This document shows, piece after piece, positions 33,631 to 48,400 of a stretch of 64,000 nt of DNA (position 1 is its first letter; every line of letters begins with the position of its first letter). Made by a program: the position numbers and the translations under genes. The stretch comes from Diprion similis (taxonomy: Eukaryota > Arthropoda > Insecta > Hymenoptera > Diprionidae), in assembly GCF_021155765.1 (NCBI RefSeq), contig NC_060108.1, forward strand, positions 12,187,425-12,251,424, written 5' to 3'. The notes beneath the pieces are model-generated. The model was given only the letters and a program-made list of their open reading frames with translations, did not search any database and had not been told where the DNA came from.

Positions 33631-36412
33631 GATTCAACTACATTCAACGCTTAATTTTTCTTTTCGAAGAGCGATCACTGATCATCCCCTCTGAGCGGTG
33701 TGTAAACTTTTCAACCTTCGTTCTCGTGCGATTTCTTGTACTTCCGTCCGGGGGAATCGGGAGAATTGAAGCTCTGGTAGGGGACGAAGATAAGGCGAAG
33801 GGGAAACTAGGGTTACGGTAGGTTGGACCGAAGGTAGGGGAGGGTAGGGGGGTTTAACATACCCCATTGGGGGCGGTTGTCGGAAAGTACATAAGCCGAT
33901 CCCGAGGCAGAGCGACGGTCACAGACGTCGCGGCCGTGATCGCGTGTCTCCCGGTAACCGTCGTCGCGACGGAGGGATCTCCTCGCGGTATGACATCGTC
34001 TCTTCAGTTCCTCCGCCGTCGTTGTCTGACGACATTAGTATAATATCAAGTTCCGTTTACTGGCGTAGAAAAGCGCGTAAATTGAGTCGATACACGAGCC
34101 TTGAGTGTTGTTATTTATTTGTTTGTTATTTTTGTTTTTTTTTTATAAACTTTTTAAATTGCTAAATTTATCTTCTTCTTTTTCATTCTATGGTTTTGGT
34201 TTCTTTTGCTTTTTTTTTTTTCTTTTTTTTTTAGTCGGCATTTTATACGCGTATGCAGCAGCAGGTTTCTGAAATTCCTCACAGTGATGACGCAGCAAAG
34301 AACAAAGTTGTTTTGAGAAAAGGGGGGAGCGATAGCGTTCTCTTTTTGAATTCAATGCTGTTATACGAATCCGTGCAATTTGATGGAAAACAAAAATCGA
34401 AACATAAAACACGTTTGAAATATGAATAAATACGAATCTAATTAAGACGTAAGAAGGCGATATTCGTTTTTAATGGTTTTTGTGGAATTCATGGTTATAA
34501 GCTTTGTGTTTAATAAGTACTTTTTTCTAAGCTGCCGATGAAGACTCGGAAATGTATAAAAAGTATGAAAAAATTCAGAAATTTGTTGTCTTCAACCTCG
34601 ACACGGTCGTACAAATTTCACGAGGGGGCGCGGAGTTTTAAACCTGAAAGAAAACGATAAACCCTCTCAAAGTGATAAAAAGTTGGCCAACGTCTCTTTT
34701 CATTAAGATTCGTGTAACATTATTCTCGTCCAATACAACAGTCAAAAGGGGAAAAATCAGACAATGATTCTCAAAACATATGAAATTGTTGGAGAATTTG
34801 ATTGTTGAAGATATTATTTAACCTCACTGGTGTCCGACGTTTAGTTTTTCAAAAAAAAAAAAAAAAAAAAAAAAAACAAGAAAATTCAGAGATCAAGAAT
34901 TCAGTATACACAGATAAATAGATATGGACATTTTATTTTAAATCTCATACCGTGTCTTCTCAAATAAGAATTTGGAACTACCAAAAACAGACCAGAAAAA
35001 TCGTCCTCCTTATATTCTATAATCAAACCAAAACCAAAGACATTTCCAGACAACGAAACTCCCCCCACAAAGCAAATCAGGTTCATCTCACCTTCGGCTT
35101 TTATCAACCAACACCGAGGATGAAATGTCCTTAAGAATGCCTGCCATCTGGTCATCCTCAGAGCGACCGATCTCCGTCCGAACAGTTTGGGTGGACGGGG
35201 TTCGTCACGCGATATTATCACCGGACGATCCTCTGGTGCAGAGCCACGCGAGTCTGCGGCCCCGTCAACGTTCCCGTCCGACGACATCAAGTAGCGTGAA
35301 TTACCGTGACGAGGATTACTTCCCGGAAGTGAACGACCTCCGGGAGTGTCTGGTGAAGCTGCGAGTGGTCGTCAACCGGAATGATGTACCATCGACGCCA
35401 TGTTCAGAGCCTAATTTGCTCCTGCCAAAGGACGAGGAACAGAGTGCGACTTCCGATTTCCAGGATCCGAAGTCATCCAGAGTTTCAAGAGGCACCGAGA
35501 ACCGGAAGAAGCGGATCGACTCGGCCTGCACGGTCCTTGGAGATCCGGAAAGCGGTCTTCGGCTGCCGGAAATTCAGGATAACTCGCTGTCCGAGCGTGT
35601 CCTGCAGTGGCTCGATCTGTCAGGACGCGGTGGCGATTATCGGAGGAACGAGACGCGAAAAAGTTCGCCGGAAGTTGCGGCTCGCAGACGAGGCAGCTCG
35701 GCCGTCATACCGAAGGAGAGGATCCTCGTGCAGAATTACACGCTTCGAACGAACGCCGAGGAGGCTGGAGACAGGATCAAAATCGGAGCGGCAAATCCGG
35801 TTCCCCGGGACAACTGTCGGCGGGAAATCTGCCCGCCTCCAGGACCGGAAGTCCCGGTTGTTCGGTCCTACTTTGTCGACCGTCTGACGACCGCTGCGAG
35901 GAAGAATATCGAGGAGTCGATGCCGGTTGAAGGGGAGGCTCAGAATAAGCAGAGCTTATGGTCTCCGCCTAAGAAACCGCAGCTTCATATATTCATGCCG
36001 ACTTTGTCACCGAGCGAGAAAATTCTCTCGTCAATTGAGTCTCTTTACGAGCAGCGGAGGCCCGGACAAGAGTCTTGACTTTGTTAATTTCTTTTAGTCG
36101 CTAAGAAGAGGCTTAAGGATAGTGATGATAGTGGCGATAATGAATAGGAGAGTATAAGGAGAGACATCGATCACTTGCAATATCAGAGAAAGTTTTTGTG
36201 TCGCGGATTAATTCATTTTCTTTACACATCTTTACAACCAAACGGAAAGTTTTGCTACAGTTTTGGCTGTTTGATATACGTACTTGATTACAGTGTCGAA
36301 TAAGCCTCGAGTTTGAAGAAACTTGATACACTTTGTAACCCACTCGCAGGAATATGCTCGAAGCCTTCGTGATCGGCGTGGATATCCTGCGGGGAATGTA
36401 TATCGACTCTAC

Positions 36413-36459
<47 letters not shown>

Positions 36460-39400
36460 TTGTATGGCTATGGCTTCTTTATCTCGTTCTCTGGCTACGC
36501 TTCGGGGGATTCATAGTTAAAGCTATACTTCCGGCACATTTAAATACCCTGTTATTATAGACTGAGAAACTGAACCAAAAGTCAATTATGTACACCGTTA
36601 TGTTCGTCGTTTGTGCGAAGAGGATACCGTAATTGCGACGCGTCACGCTTTATGTTTTAAGTTTTTTTTTTTATCAATTAAACGTCCACGATGCGTTGCG
36701 GTTACATCATTCCAGATTTCGTTAGAATCTTTGTTAAGGTAAATTTATACTCATATATCGTACACTTTAGTTGTTAAGAAGGTTGGTGAAGAGGATAAGT
36801 TTGATAACTTTTTGACGATTCAATTACGAGATAGGTGAACATGAAGAATTTGTCAAATTTATGTATTCGGAAGTTGAGATGATTTACCTGAAAAGTCGAG
36901 AAACAAAAAATTAAAATTAGAAACTGGAGATTTGATATCGATTTATTATTCCTAATCGTTTTAAATTAGATCAAAATCTAGTATCTAGAATCCTGCGGTT
37001 TCATTTCATAATGAATTATTTTTTTGGTAAAACTATTTTTCACGAATTCACTGAAACAAATTTATTTTCGTTAATTGCAAGTTAAATCCCGCTTATTTTT
37101 CAATTGATACCAAAATAATAAAAAAAAAGTTTGTGGGATTACAATCGTACGTGGAATAGTTTACTCAACAAAATAATTTATACTGAAAGAAATCGAATGA
37201 ACTTTAAAGTGATTTGAAATGAATCATGATTGAAAAGCGAGTCTACATCTCGCATCTGCTTTGTAATTTTCGTGTTTTTTGTTTTCTGAATTTTTACGGT
37301 AAATCTTCGTAGCCTAATGCATGATGATTTTGATGAATCTTTACAAATCTGCAAACATTTCCTAATAAAATACGTGAAAAATTATTGATTCGAAAAGTTG
37401 AAGTTCTTATTCAACTTCACGCAACCTAAAACTCATTGAAAGCCAACCAAGCGTTCAATTTTTCTTATAAATGTGTCAGAATTGCCGGAGTAAAGTGAAA
37501 AATATACCTAAAATTGATTTTTTGACGCGCGCGTATAATTTCTCATTTCTGCAATAAATACTTGCAGCGGTATTTATAATACATGACGATGTTGCCTGCA
37601 GTGGATAAAGAATCGTTTGAATATAAATTAAACCTGGTCTGATTATATTGTTTAATTCTAAAGTCGACAGGCGCTTTTACCTTCTTCTTTTGACAAACCT
37701 TTCAGACTAATCACTTTTCTAACTTGTTCACAACGTGTACTTCTATTCGCAGAAATGAACGTGTAATCTGGGACGGAAGTTGGACGTATCGTTTTATCGA
37801 CTAGATACATGTATTTCTAGCCCTATATCTGCTAATTAATAATTGCCACGAATCAATAATTGATTTTAAACGCCGAAGCTTAACCGGCATATGCTTTGAA
37901 CAAACGGTAATCTTGCGTATCTTTTTCGTGTTTAGTAGAACACAAAAAATTTTGAACATTCTGAGTTGATTACCCGAGATCTTGTCACTCCTACACACTT
38001 TCAATTTAAGTATTTGTCATGATTTTCTAAGGAAGACACCGTAACTTTTTATCATTTTTCAATTTCGGTACTGTTATAAATATACTATATATACAATTTC
38101 ATTAGTTATTTAAAAATATGCATCCAATGTTTTTCTTTTATTTTTCGTTAAACTACGTTTCATCTAAATTACAAGTTTGAAATAATTTCTTCCTAAAAAC
38201 ATATTGCCAAGACGACTAAATTCTATTTTAACGAAATAAAAATCATCCGTTTAGACTCGTATTTTCAAAAGACCTTTATCAGAAAACGTACAATTTTTGG
38301 GATTAAAGTACTCCGAGTACCCAATCGAATCGCAAACACGTCAAGTTTATTTATATCCACGAAACCTGCACCCTGCAATGTCAGGGTAAAAGATATAAGT
38401 TTAACGGGAGTAGATCAATTCCATTTTCGACTTGTTATAGAAGGAATCAGATGAAATCGGAGTCTCTTTCACTTGCGGAATAATCACAAGGATGTGAAAA
38501 TGCGTTTTTTTTTTGTTTTTTTTTTTTGACAATTCACCCTGCAGCTGCCGCTGTTATTGCCTAAAGCTTTCCAGTTTTCTTCGTGACCCAAAGTGGAAAG
38601 CTACGTGTGTATTTATATATTTTATTCTCATAGCAACGTCGAAGCAGTGAAACCAATATATCACGAGTTAGGTACGTCCCACGCACTGCTGCAGCGGACG
38701 AGTTAAAGACCGAATTCTCACGCAACGTTTGTCGCTACTTTTCCTTCTTTTGCTCGGATCGCTCGCTACCACGCGAAAAGTAATAGATGGCTCAGTTTTG
38801 AGCTTACGATTTAGTGTTTTTTTTTTTTTATTCAAATAAAAACTGCAATTGGCAGTTTGGAAAATAATAGACAGAAATATTTAGACAAGATAAAAGCTTT
38901 CTCTCGCAGTTCCTTGAGTCTAGGACTCCATGTGTGAAATGTTAAGCAAGAGTCCTCAAGTTCGAACTTTGCTGGCTTTTAATTTTGTAGATATTATTTT
39001 CTCACTTGTTTGGTAGTGTTGTCAATTTTATAATCTTGTTTTGCATTTAGCTTGAGTAATTTGTTTTGAATCTATCTGCTGTGTGATCATCTTTTTTTGT
39101 AAGGGGTGGGGTGGAAGTTCCGAATTTGAAAAGCTCCGAAAGGATTGATTCAGAATTATTTTGTGGCGAAACTTGAAGCAGAGAAATCAAACTTTTGTGA
39201 AATAACAAAATTTTAAGTTAAAAATTTGAATTACGATAGAGCAAAGTTCTGAAAAGTAAGGTTCCGATAGAGAAAAATCCTGAAAAATAAAGTTTTGATT
39301 GAGTGAAATTCCGAAAAATTAAAATATTCTAACACGGTGTAGATTACTCAACGAGTGACTGTAAAAAATCACAAAAACCGAAAATTGGAATTACCAGGAT

Positions 39401-42400
39401 CCCAAACATAAAAATATCGAAATTTCGATGTTTCTACTTTTTATATTTTAATTTATTTAATTTTAAGTTTCGCCACGGAAAAATTCGAAATTTTGCGCTC
39501 ACGGAACTTTTCAAACTCGGAATTTCAACCCCGCCCCTTTCGTAACAGAATTTAGTCTGAAGAATACGCGATTTTCGTTTCCATAGTTTTTACTTTCGCA
39601 TTTAAAATTCGAATTTTATGATCAAACAACTTTTCGTCCAAATTTCCGTTATTCATATTCTAAATTAGCTATTTCCTGTGATCACAATTGACAATAGACT
39701 TTAGGGATGTCTGAAATTTAATAAACCATGATAAAGAGAAAATACTCTTATTTTGTAAAAGCCAACTCCTGATAAACGTCCTTCTGAAATTGCGTAATAA
39801 TAATTTTTTCCCTCATTTTTCTTCACGTTAACGTTACTTACTTCGTATTTCAATTTTCTTGAACATTGCGATCATATTGTAAACTTATTATTTATTAGCA
39901 ACGAGAAGATAATCGGCTGCTTTGAAATTATTGTTCTAATCTCTGTCCTCTGCTTCGCGACAGTATCTTTTCGCAGGTAATAATATAGTGTGAGGTGGAA
40001 AAAAGTAAAAGATAAAATTAGAAGGGATAATGCGCTGTAGAACTTGGCCATACCGTGATGACGTAAATTCAGGATAAATTGTTATCCGACGACCGACACC
40101 CGGAGGCCCGTCGTCTTCGCTTAGCTTATGATAATGTTGCTTTTCACTTCTTTTTTTCCTCTATATTTTTCATTACCTTTTTTCATAGGTCACAACGTCT
40201 TCGTCGTGCGTGATAAGATGTCCCCGGAATAAATTAACCCCGTTCAAAGCTCATAGCAAATCGCATTTTCTCATTTTTTGTCGTCTTGAAATTGACGCTC
40301 TAGTCACGTTTTCTCATTTCCACTGGGATTGCTGGTAGATATTATAAAATATCCCAGTATGGTAATTCCGGCGTTGGATGTCATAATTTCAGAATTCTAA
40401 AGTCTGCGGAACTAGATTTTCTACTTCTGCCTATATCTCAAGAAAATTATTACTCTACGTGTCTTTGCTCAGCTACATGTCGCGTGATTCAAGGTACAAA
40501 TTGTCCTCATTGTTTCTAAGTAGAAAATATGTACAGCAGGTCAGAGTCTAGTACACTTTCCAATTGCTAAACGCGTTCAACTTCCAACCTTGTTTCTAGG
40601 GTGACATATTTTTATCTCCATTTCCCTTTTAAAATAGTTTTAAAACTTTGTTCATCCACTCAGTAACTTGAAATTATTTACATGATAATAGTAATAATAA
40701 TAATAGTGATACCAAAGGAAAGAATAAATAACTTTATGCTGAATATAAGTCATTATAATATACGTACCTACCTCTTATAGTTCAGTGCACAGAAGAAACT
40801 TAAAAAGTTTTTAATTGCCAATTCGTTTCATTGATGCACGACACAAATTCTGTATCATATAGATACATGCCTGATACGAACTCTTAAATTTATTGCAGTC
40901 TCTTTTTGTAAACTGAGCTTTAATCTAATATATTTAAAACAAAAATTCATCGAATCAATCTGGCGTCACGATGCAACATACACTTGATCGTATTGTTAAC
41001 TTAATGCTTGCGTACCGAAAATTAAGTGTGAAAAAAAAACTATCATTTGAATTGATTTATAAGTGGAAGTCTGGAATGAGGAACGTGAATACGAAGACGA
41101 AAACTGCAGGATTCTAAAATCGTGGCATTTTAATCATTTTTGGTCACTGCAGCATACTTTGCAGAGCAAATTTTCAGCAATTTCGTGAAATGCACTCCAT
41201 TTGTTTAAAGGTGGGAATTTGCACAGTATGTGGACTGTATGTGGTCCAATTGAAACTTCGCGATTTGAATCGGAGGCATTCCGGTGGGATTGCGTGCGGA
41301 TCGGTACTTTGCTAAAAGCTCTTCCACTTTACCTGGAAACCTCTTGATGTTAATCACCTCAGATTATTATCGTTTTCAACGCTCGCCAGCAGCATTCCAC
41401 ACACGGAGTCACGAACTCGGTGAAAACTATTCTAATACCGTTTCTAACTCATTCGATTTCATCTTCGATCATTTCAAATTGCACTGAAAAAAATTGTATT
41501 TTTATATAGTTGCTACAAAGTTCTAGTAGAATGAGGGTCAATAATGGTTTGAACATTGTTGGAATTACGGGAATATATAGTATAAGTAACTATTTAGCGT
41601 AATTAATCAATTATACTTGAAAAATGCAGTTAACATGTTTCGAATTACAGGATCAGTTGGATACGTTAAAGGCGATCGCTCCGGAAGTCGATAGTGCAAT
41701 ATTGTCGCAGCTTTTGTCATGCTGCCATGCACTCGTCACCGACGATGCCGTCAATCTTGGGCTTCCAGATTTTCCATTAGACAATCTTTCGGCCGTAGCT
41801 AAAATTTTGGTGAGTAATTACGTCCAGTCTAGTCCGGATGTATGTCTCTGATAGCAATTTCCATCGCAATTAACATTTTGTTTTTTTACCTTTCAACACT
41901 TATTTTGAAGTAGACGCTTGAAAAGATTTGTTTGAAATTTTATAAACTAGATTTCAAAGATTTTTTGGGTTGCAGATTTGCAATTTCACCAAAAATCATA
42001 CAAATTTGGTATAATTAATGAGGTTGAAGTTGATAACGTTACTTTAACAATGCATGTTTGGGAAAATCGTTACTTCGCAGCCTTAGGATTGTCTGAAATT
42101 CAACTAATCATAACAGAGAAAACATTATGTTCATATTTTGAAAAGTCAACTCCTTGAAAGTCGTTCTAAAACTGTATAATCATTTATTCCATGATCTGTC
42201 GTTACGTTAACGTTACTAATCTCAACATCGTTAAGATTACTGAATGCCATTTTATAAATTCATGGAAATCATGATTTCGAATCAATGTGTGGAATTAAAA
42301 TTCACACAATTCCTTACTCATTGCTGTTTCCACTGTTGATCGCGAAATTTTCGAATCTTAGACAACAAATAAACAAGATTCGCCTATTTGAATTCTAATT

Positions 42401-45400
42401 CCTGCAGAATAGTTTTCCGGTTCTCGAACCATACGATGCTTTCTACAGTCTTTATCCCTACAAACTCTTTCTTGGAAAAGAAGGCAGAGATGCCGTAGAA
42501 GATATTCTGAAGACTTTTGGTATACTGGACTCGTCGACTGCTAAGAAGAGGTCGACAAATCTGCGAATTCTCAACTCCGATATTACAAGTCACAGTTCTG
42601 CTCAAATTAGTGTAGAGAAAAACCACTCCTCAGAGTTGACTTTCGAGGTAAGTCGTATAATTTATTGTCTCGTTTCGTTATATATTTGTTGTTATAAAAG
42701 ATTGGTCATCATTTTTGTTTAGAACAATTTCATTAATGCCTCATATTTCGTTGCAGGTCCCAGCAGGCTCTGCAAAGAATGTAGTTGACACTCAATCCGA
42801 CTTTGTCGAAACAAACTACCAAAGCAACCTCTTAGCTGAAATGATGCGGTCGCACTTAGCCACTGATTTCTGCCTCATAGGGCCGAAGGGTTGCGGAAAA
42901 TCTACAACAGTGAAAAGACTGGCACAAATTTTGGGATATCAAATCGAACCCATTGTACTTTATCAGGCAAGAAGTTTATAACTTTTCATCGTCATCACTT
43001 GATCGAATTTGCTAATAATGTTCACATGTTTAAATGTTGCCCAAAATTCTCACCACTTGTTTTCCTTTAACAACCGATATATTAGAAATATTCCAGAGCC
43101 TACTTAGTTTGCTCTGAACTTTGTTGATTAATTCAAATTTTTACGTTATCACGCTTATTTTGGGTAAGAGACCCGAAACACGATTAGATTTTTGATTACA
43201 CAATCTATATTCTTCAATCTATTATCATATAGACCAATTTAAGATATTTCTGATTGACTTAAAATCTAGATTTACAAAAACAATGATCCAGGGCATATGT
43301 AACTAGCAAAAAATACAAAACAATGCTTAGGTCATGTAAAATCTTTCACATCAGCATAGTAACGAGATGGAATTTTATTCAGCAGCAAAAACTACCGTTT
43401 CAGGTTGAAAATGATAAATATTTTCTCAGGATATGACTTCTAGGGATCTCATCCAACAACGGACTACACTGCCTAATGGCGACACTGTATGGATTGATTC
43501 TCCATTAGTTCAGGCAGCTCTAGATGGAAAGTTGGCCATCCTCGATGGAATTCATAGAATACATCCGAGCACGTTAGCTGTTGTGTATAGGTGAGTAGTA
43601 AACAGCTTGAACTGATAAAAGACGTTGCAGGTGCTTAGTCGTAACATCGTTTTTTTTTCGAAGGCAAGCAGGATTGAGCAGAATTTTATTTTTGGTTTCA
43701 GGCTCGTTCACGACCGAGAGCTTCAACTGCATGATGGTAAGCGATTGATCAGGGCCGATCGCTATGAGGAGGTGAAGAAAGATGAGCAAAAATCTGATGA
43801 GGAACTCGCCAAGTCGGGAATATTCAAAATCCATCCTTCTTTTAGAATAATTGCATTAGCCGAACCCCCTGTACTCAACACCGCCGCTGGTCAGTGGCTA
43901 AACTCCGAGCTGCTCAGTTTGTTTTTGTTCCACGAAATGCGGCCGTTAGGCGAATCTGAAGAAATCCATATAATAGAAGCAAAAGTATGTATGAGATTAT
44001 TATGCATTATCCTATAACTTATCTTCTATCCACAAAATCAAGTGTCAATTAGAGTTCAGGAGCTGAACAAATTCAGAAAGTAGTGTCCAAGCTACCTCTG
44101 AGAAATTATTTCTCGGAGTGTACACAGTTTTTGACTTCACAAGAAATCGACATACCAATTTATTAGAAAGCTTCAGGAAATTACTAAAATAGGTTCGAAA
44201 ATACGTGTTTCGTAGTTCTGTTTTTGTCCTATACTGTGTTTTATATTCCCCTACGACCTAATTTACTAGTTCTACATTACTGTGTTTTACTTGTCACAAT
44301 TTAACAGATTCTTTTTTACATGACATTTAGCTTTTGAACCGGTTTATCAAGTTCATTCCTGACAAATTTAAAATCTCCATCCTGTAAGCAATTCAATATT
44401 ATCTTTCAGTACGGCACGAGCAGTAAACCACTGCTTGACGTTATCAAGCTAACGCACAATTTAAGATCTTCGTCAGATCCAACACTGCAGTCTCTGGCTA
44501 GTTCGCTCAGCACCCGACAGCTGCTCAGAATAGCGAATAGAATGCAAAAATTCCGTGACGACAATGCTTACGACGCAGTGCAGAGGGCTTGTTTGGCTCG
44601 TTTTTTACCAGCAATACCGAAACAGGCCTTAGAAGATAGTCTAGCTGCTGTTGGTATTCAAGCCTCGAAAAAAGATACACATTCTCTCACTGCTAAGTGT
44701 GAAATTATTGGCGATGTTGTCAAAATTGGCGAGACAACAGTGCAGAGGTACAAAACTGAAGCTTTAACCAAGGTTCCGGATGTCCTTTTTTACGATGTTC
44801 CGCAGCACGTAGCACTGCTTGAGCATCTGCTTCAGGATTTTACACTTGGCGAAAATATACTCCTTGTGGGTAACCAGGGTGTCGGTAAAAATAAGATCAT
44901 TGACCGACTTCTACAGTTGATGAACAGACCAAGGGAGTATATTCAGCTTCACAGGGATACTACTGTTCAAACTTTAACACTTCAGCCCATGGTCAAGGAC
45001 GGTGTTGTTGTTTACGAAGATTCGCCGCTTGTTCAGGCTGTCAAACTTGGGCACGTGCTCGTTGTCGATGAAGCAGATAAGGCTCCGACTCACGTGACGT
45101 GCATTTTGAAGGTATGCGTATTTTCTCTCTGTACAATTTTGTCTACAAAAATAGTGAAAGTTAGAAAATTCTAATAAAACCTCAAACTTCTCAATGTCGT
45201 ATCTTATAATTACTATTTTTCATTCATTCAAACATGTTTATTGCATATTATGTCTGAATATAATCGAAATCGTTGGAAATGTAGATAAATTTAGTCAGAA
45301 AAGTTCAAAAATTCCAGGAAAGTTGAAAGAAAAATATTTTGTATAAATTATACTCATGACTTTCTAAAAGCCGATCATTGCAAATTTTGCTTCATTCAAC

Positions 45401-48400
45401 AGACATTGGTTGAGTCCGGTGAGATGATTTTATCAGATGGTCGCCGGATCGTGCCACCTCTTTCAGCGGATAATCCATCAGAGAAAATTATACGAATGCA
45501 TCCAGATTTCCGTATGATAGTGTTAGCTAATCGCCCGGGATTTCCATTCTTGGGAAATGACTTTTTTGGCGCTCTTGGAGATCTCTTCAGCACACACTCT
45601 GTTGACAATCCTAGTATTGAAAGCGAAATACAACTCCTAAAGAAGTACGGGCCAGACGTTGATGACAAGGTGATTCAGAAACTAGTCAAAGCCTTCGGTG
45701 AACTCAGAAGCATGGCTGATCAAGGACTGGTTTCGTATCCGTACTCTACAAGGGAGGTAGTCAACATTGTTAAACACTTACAGGTATGAATCTTTATTCA
45801 TTTCTCGTAACTATTGGAATTTTGTCAAGAATAATTTATTATTTCTAGTTATTTTTATGTAGAATTTTATATCTGTCTTGATACGTATTTGAACAGAGTT
45901 CTCAAAGTAAATTGCAAATAATTTAAGAGGATCTTGGATGTTGGAATCTGTTATTTATTACAGAAATTCCCAAATGAATCACTGGGTACTGTGGTGAGGA
46001 ACGTGTTCGACTTTGACAGATACACCCAGGAAGTTTTTGACACCCTTGTTTCAGTTTTACACAAGCATGGGATACCGCTAGGCACCAGTGCGAAGAATGT
46101 GGCGTTAGCTAAAGAGTAAGATTGTCATTTACTTACGAGGTGATGAATGTCAGATAAATTGATACGGTTAATATTAATTCTGTAGAAAAGTAATTTTGTA
46201 ATTTATAACTATTAGAATAGTAATAACAGTAAGCAATAAACATTTTTAAACATCATTAAGCCTCTAGCTCACTCTCCTTTTCCTCCACAGAATATCCCTC
46301 CCAGGAATAAACTTTGCGGGAAGTTGGAGCATTGTTAATCGGCCGAAAACCCTTGCCGTTCAAGAGCGCCTCGTCAAATATAAAGCTCCATCCTTCCCTG
46401 TTAGAAGAAATCACGTATTTGATCGAATCGAGGCACGGTCAGCGTGGTTTACGGAACTTCAAAGCTACTGGATCATTCCACTAAGCGAGACAGCGACCGT
46501 CGCTGCTTTGGCCATCAGCCCAGGAATAAAAGGGGATTCTTCCGATGATACAATATACGTTCTCACAGCGAATCCTCTCTCCATATTTAGTATGACTCCG
46601 CAATCGGAAAAAATTGACGAAATTTCGATACAGGGGTTGATCAGTCCGGCTCGGGGCAACAGGCCGCAGTTCACAATGACAGCTGACAACTCTGGAAACA
46701 TTTTGGTGCACGAAGAAACTGTAAGTACTAACTAAGGCGTTCTATTGATCTTACTTAAGAGAATTTTAACGTGGCAAGTAGTTTCAGGGAACTTTTGTAA
46801 ATCCCTTAAATGTCAGGTAATAAGCACACAGTTGCTCAAATTTTTATAATTTCTTCCGTCAATACCGCTCCGAGGAAAATATTGTAGTCAGTATGTACAT
46901 ACTATGTGGAAAACCAATGCGTACAACTAAGCGTGTATGATGTATGTACGTAAATTGAACTTGCGTTTTTGTTTGTTCAATGAATAAAATGTAAAATTTT
47001 GTCAATTATAAAATAGTTGAATCGACTCACACTGTTCAATACATATTCCTGAATTGAACTAATGGCTAGATATAATATTATTCAACGGAAATACTGATAT
47101 ATTTTTTTGAAGTAAGAATTACGAATGTTCATTGATTCGTTACATAACAGAGCATGGGCAAAATTAAATTAAATTTAAAAAAGGTTTAATACTTCAGCTT
47201 AAAATAAGGATATTGTGCATACAATTTTTTGAATTTGCACAATAAAAGTGAGTTTGTTAGGCAAAAGTAGTTTAAATGTACCCTGACAAACAGTAATATT
47301 TTTGGCAGGAAGTATCAGGAAATTTGATATGCCATTGGTGCTAATCACCCGTAATTTCAATCTAGATGGTTCTTCACTTAATATTTTTATTCTGGATTTT
47401 ACAGTCTAATTCCATTCTATCTGTGAATCCTGAGAGTGGAGCAGTCCGTACGTTGCAATTATCATCCTTCCTCGAGTCTGCGGGTGACACTTTCTCTCGA
47501 GCTTTGGGAAGCGGTGGAAATTCGAGCTGGAAGCTCAAGACAGATTTAGTGCGTTCTGACGATAAATTAGTCCTCTTTGCCGCTAACGGAAATAAGCTTG
47601 AAGTCGTCGACTTGAAAACGATGAGTGCGTACTTGATCACCCTGCCATTCAACATAGACTCAATCGTTTTGTCGTCACCTGGAAAATGGCTAGTTCAAGA
47701 TACTTCAAGTGGAAAATATGTGCTAGAAAAAACCTCCGAATCATTGCCGTGTCCAAACGTGCTCAAAGACGTCGACTTGACTGGTTTTGACGGTCAAAAA
47801 ATAGGGTGGCTGCTTGGTGGAAGCTCTGAAAAAATTGGGGACAGTATACTCAGTGAAGCTTTACAGCAGAAGATAGAATCCCCCAATAGATTGTTGGCGA
47901 CTGATACAACCTATGCAACGATCGCTGTTGGATTTCCAGAGTTGGATAGCTCAAACGAGATTTATTATTGGCCTCGGAATGGACGTGTCAGGGGATTCTC
48001 ACCACCCATTGTGTCTAGTGGTGGTCAAATAATCAAAACAGTCTCGTCTGAACAAGTGCCCTTAGACGTACTACCCGGAGGAAAAAAACAGCCTGGAATT
48101 ACCGGCTATCTCGAGGTCGTTGACGTTGGACTTCGCAAACTTCGTTACATACCGATACCAGAGTACGTGAGATATTGTTGTACAAAACCGAAGTGCAACA
48201 TAATATATTTTAGTAGCGAGACAAAACTTATTCGAGCCTCGGGAATTTGAAATTTAAAAAATTCAGAGAAATTTTAATTCCTGACATTTCATTATATCTT
48301 CAGCATCAAAGAAATGGGCCTTAGTGAATTTATTAGTTTCTGCAACTTTCCTCTCTTCCTGATTGAATCTCCTTTTCTTAAAGGCCAGCTAAAGTATCCG

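Larger units (their letters stand above)
31431..35049 (+). other. VWA8 intron 4, 5' part
   Basis: First third of a 10.2-kb intron (donor GTAAGT at 31431). AT-rich, with a MITE at 31901-32107, long A runs near 33317-33357 and 34850-34876, a (TA)n tract and a CpG-rich block at 33690-34080. Apart from the elements listed separately I see no coding exon. Confidence 0.6.
36079..41650 (+). other. VWA8 intron 4, 3' part
   Basis: AT-rich sequence following the nested ORF, up to the acceptor GAATTACAG at 41650. It contains the putative 3' UTR of the nested gene, a (CT)n tract, a 448-bp inverted-repeat element and numerous homopolymer runs. No further exon was found. Confidence 0.6.

Noticed and set aside
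35381..35930. Two further long frames overlapping the nested ORF (168 and 107 codons)
   Set aside because: Shadow frames caused by the high GC content; the frame from 35125 is the longest and has a plausible start and stop.
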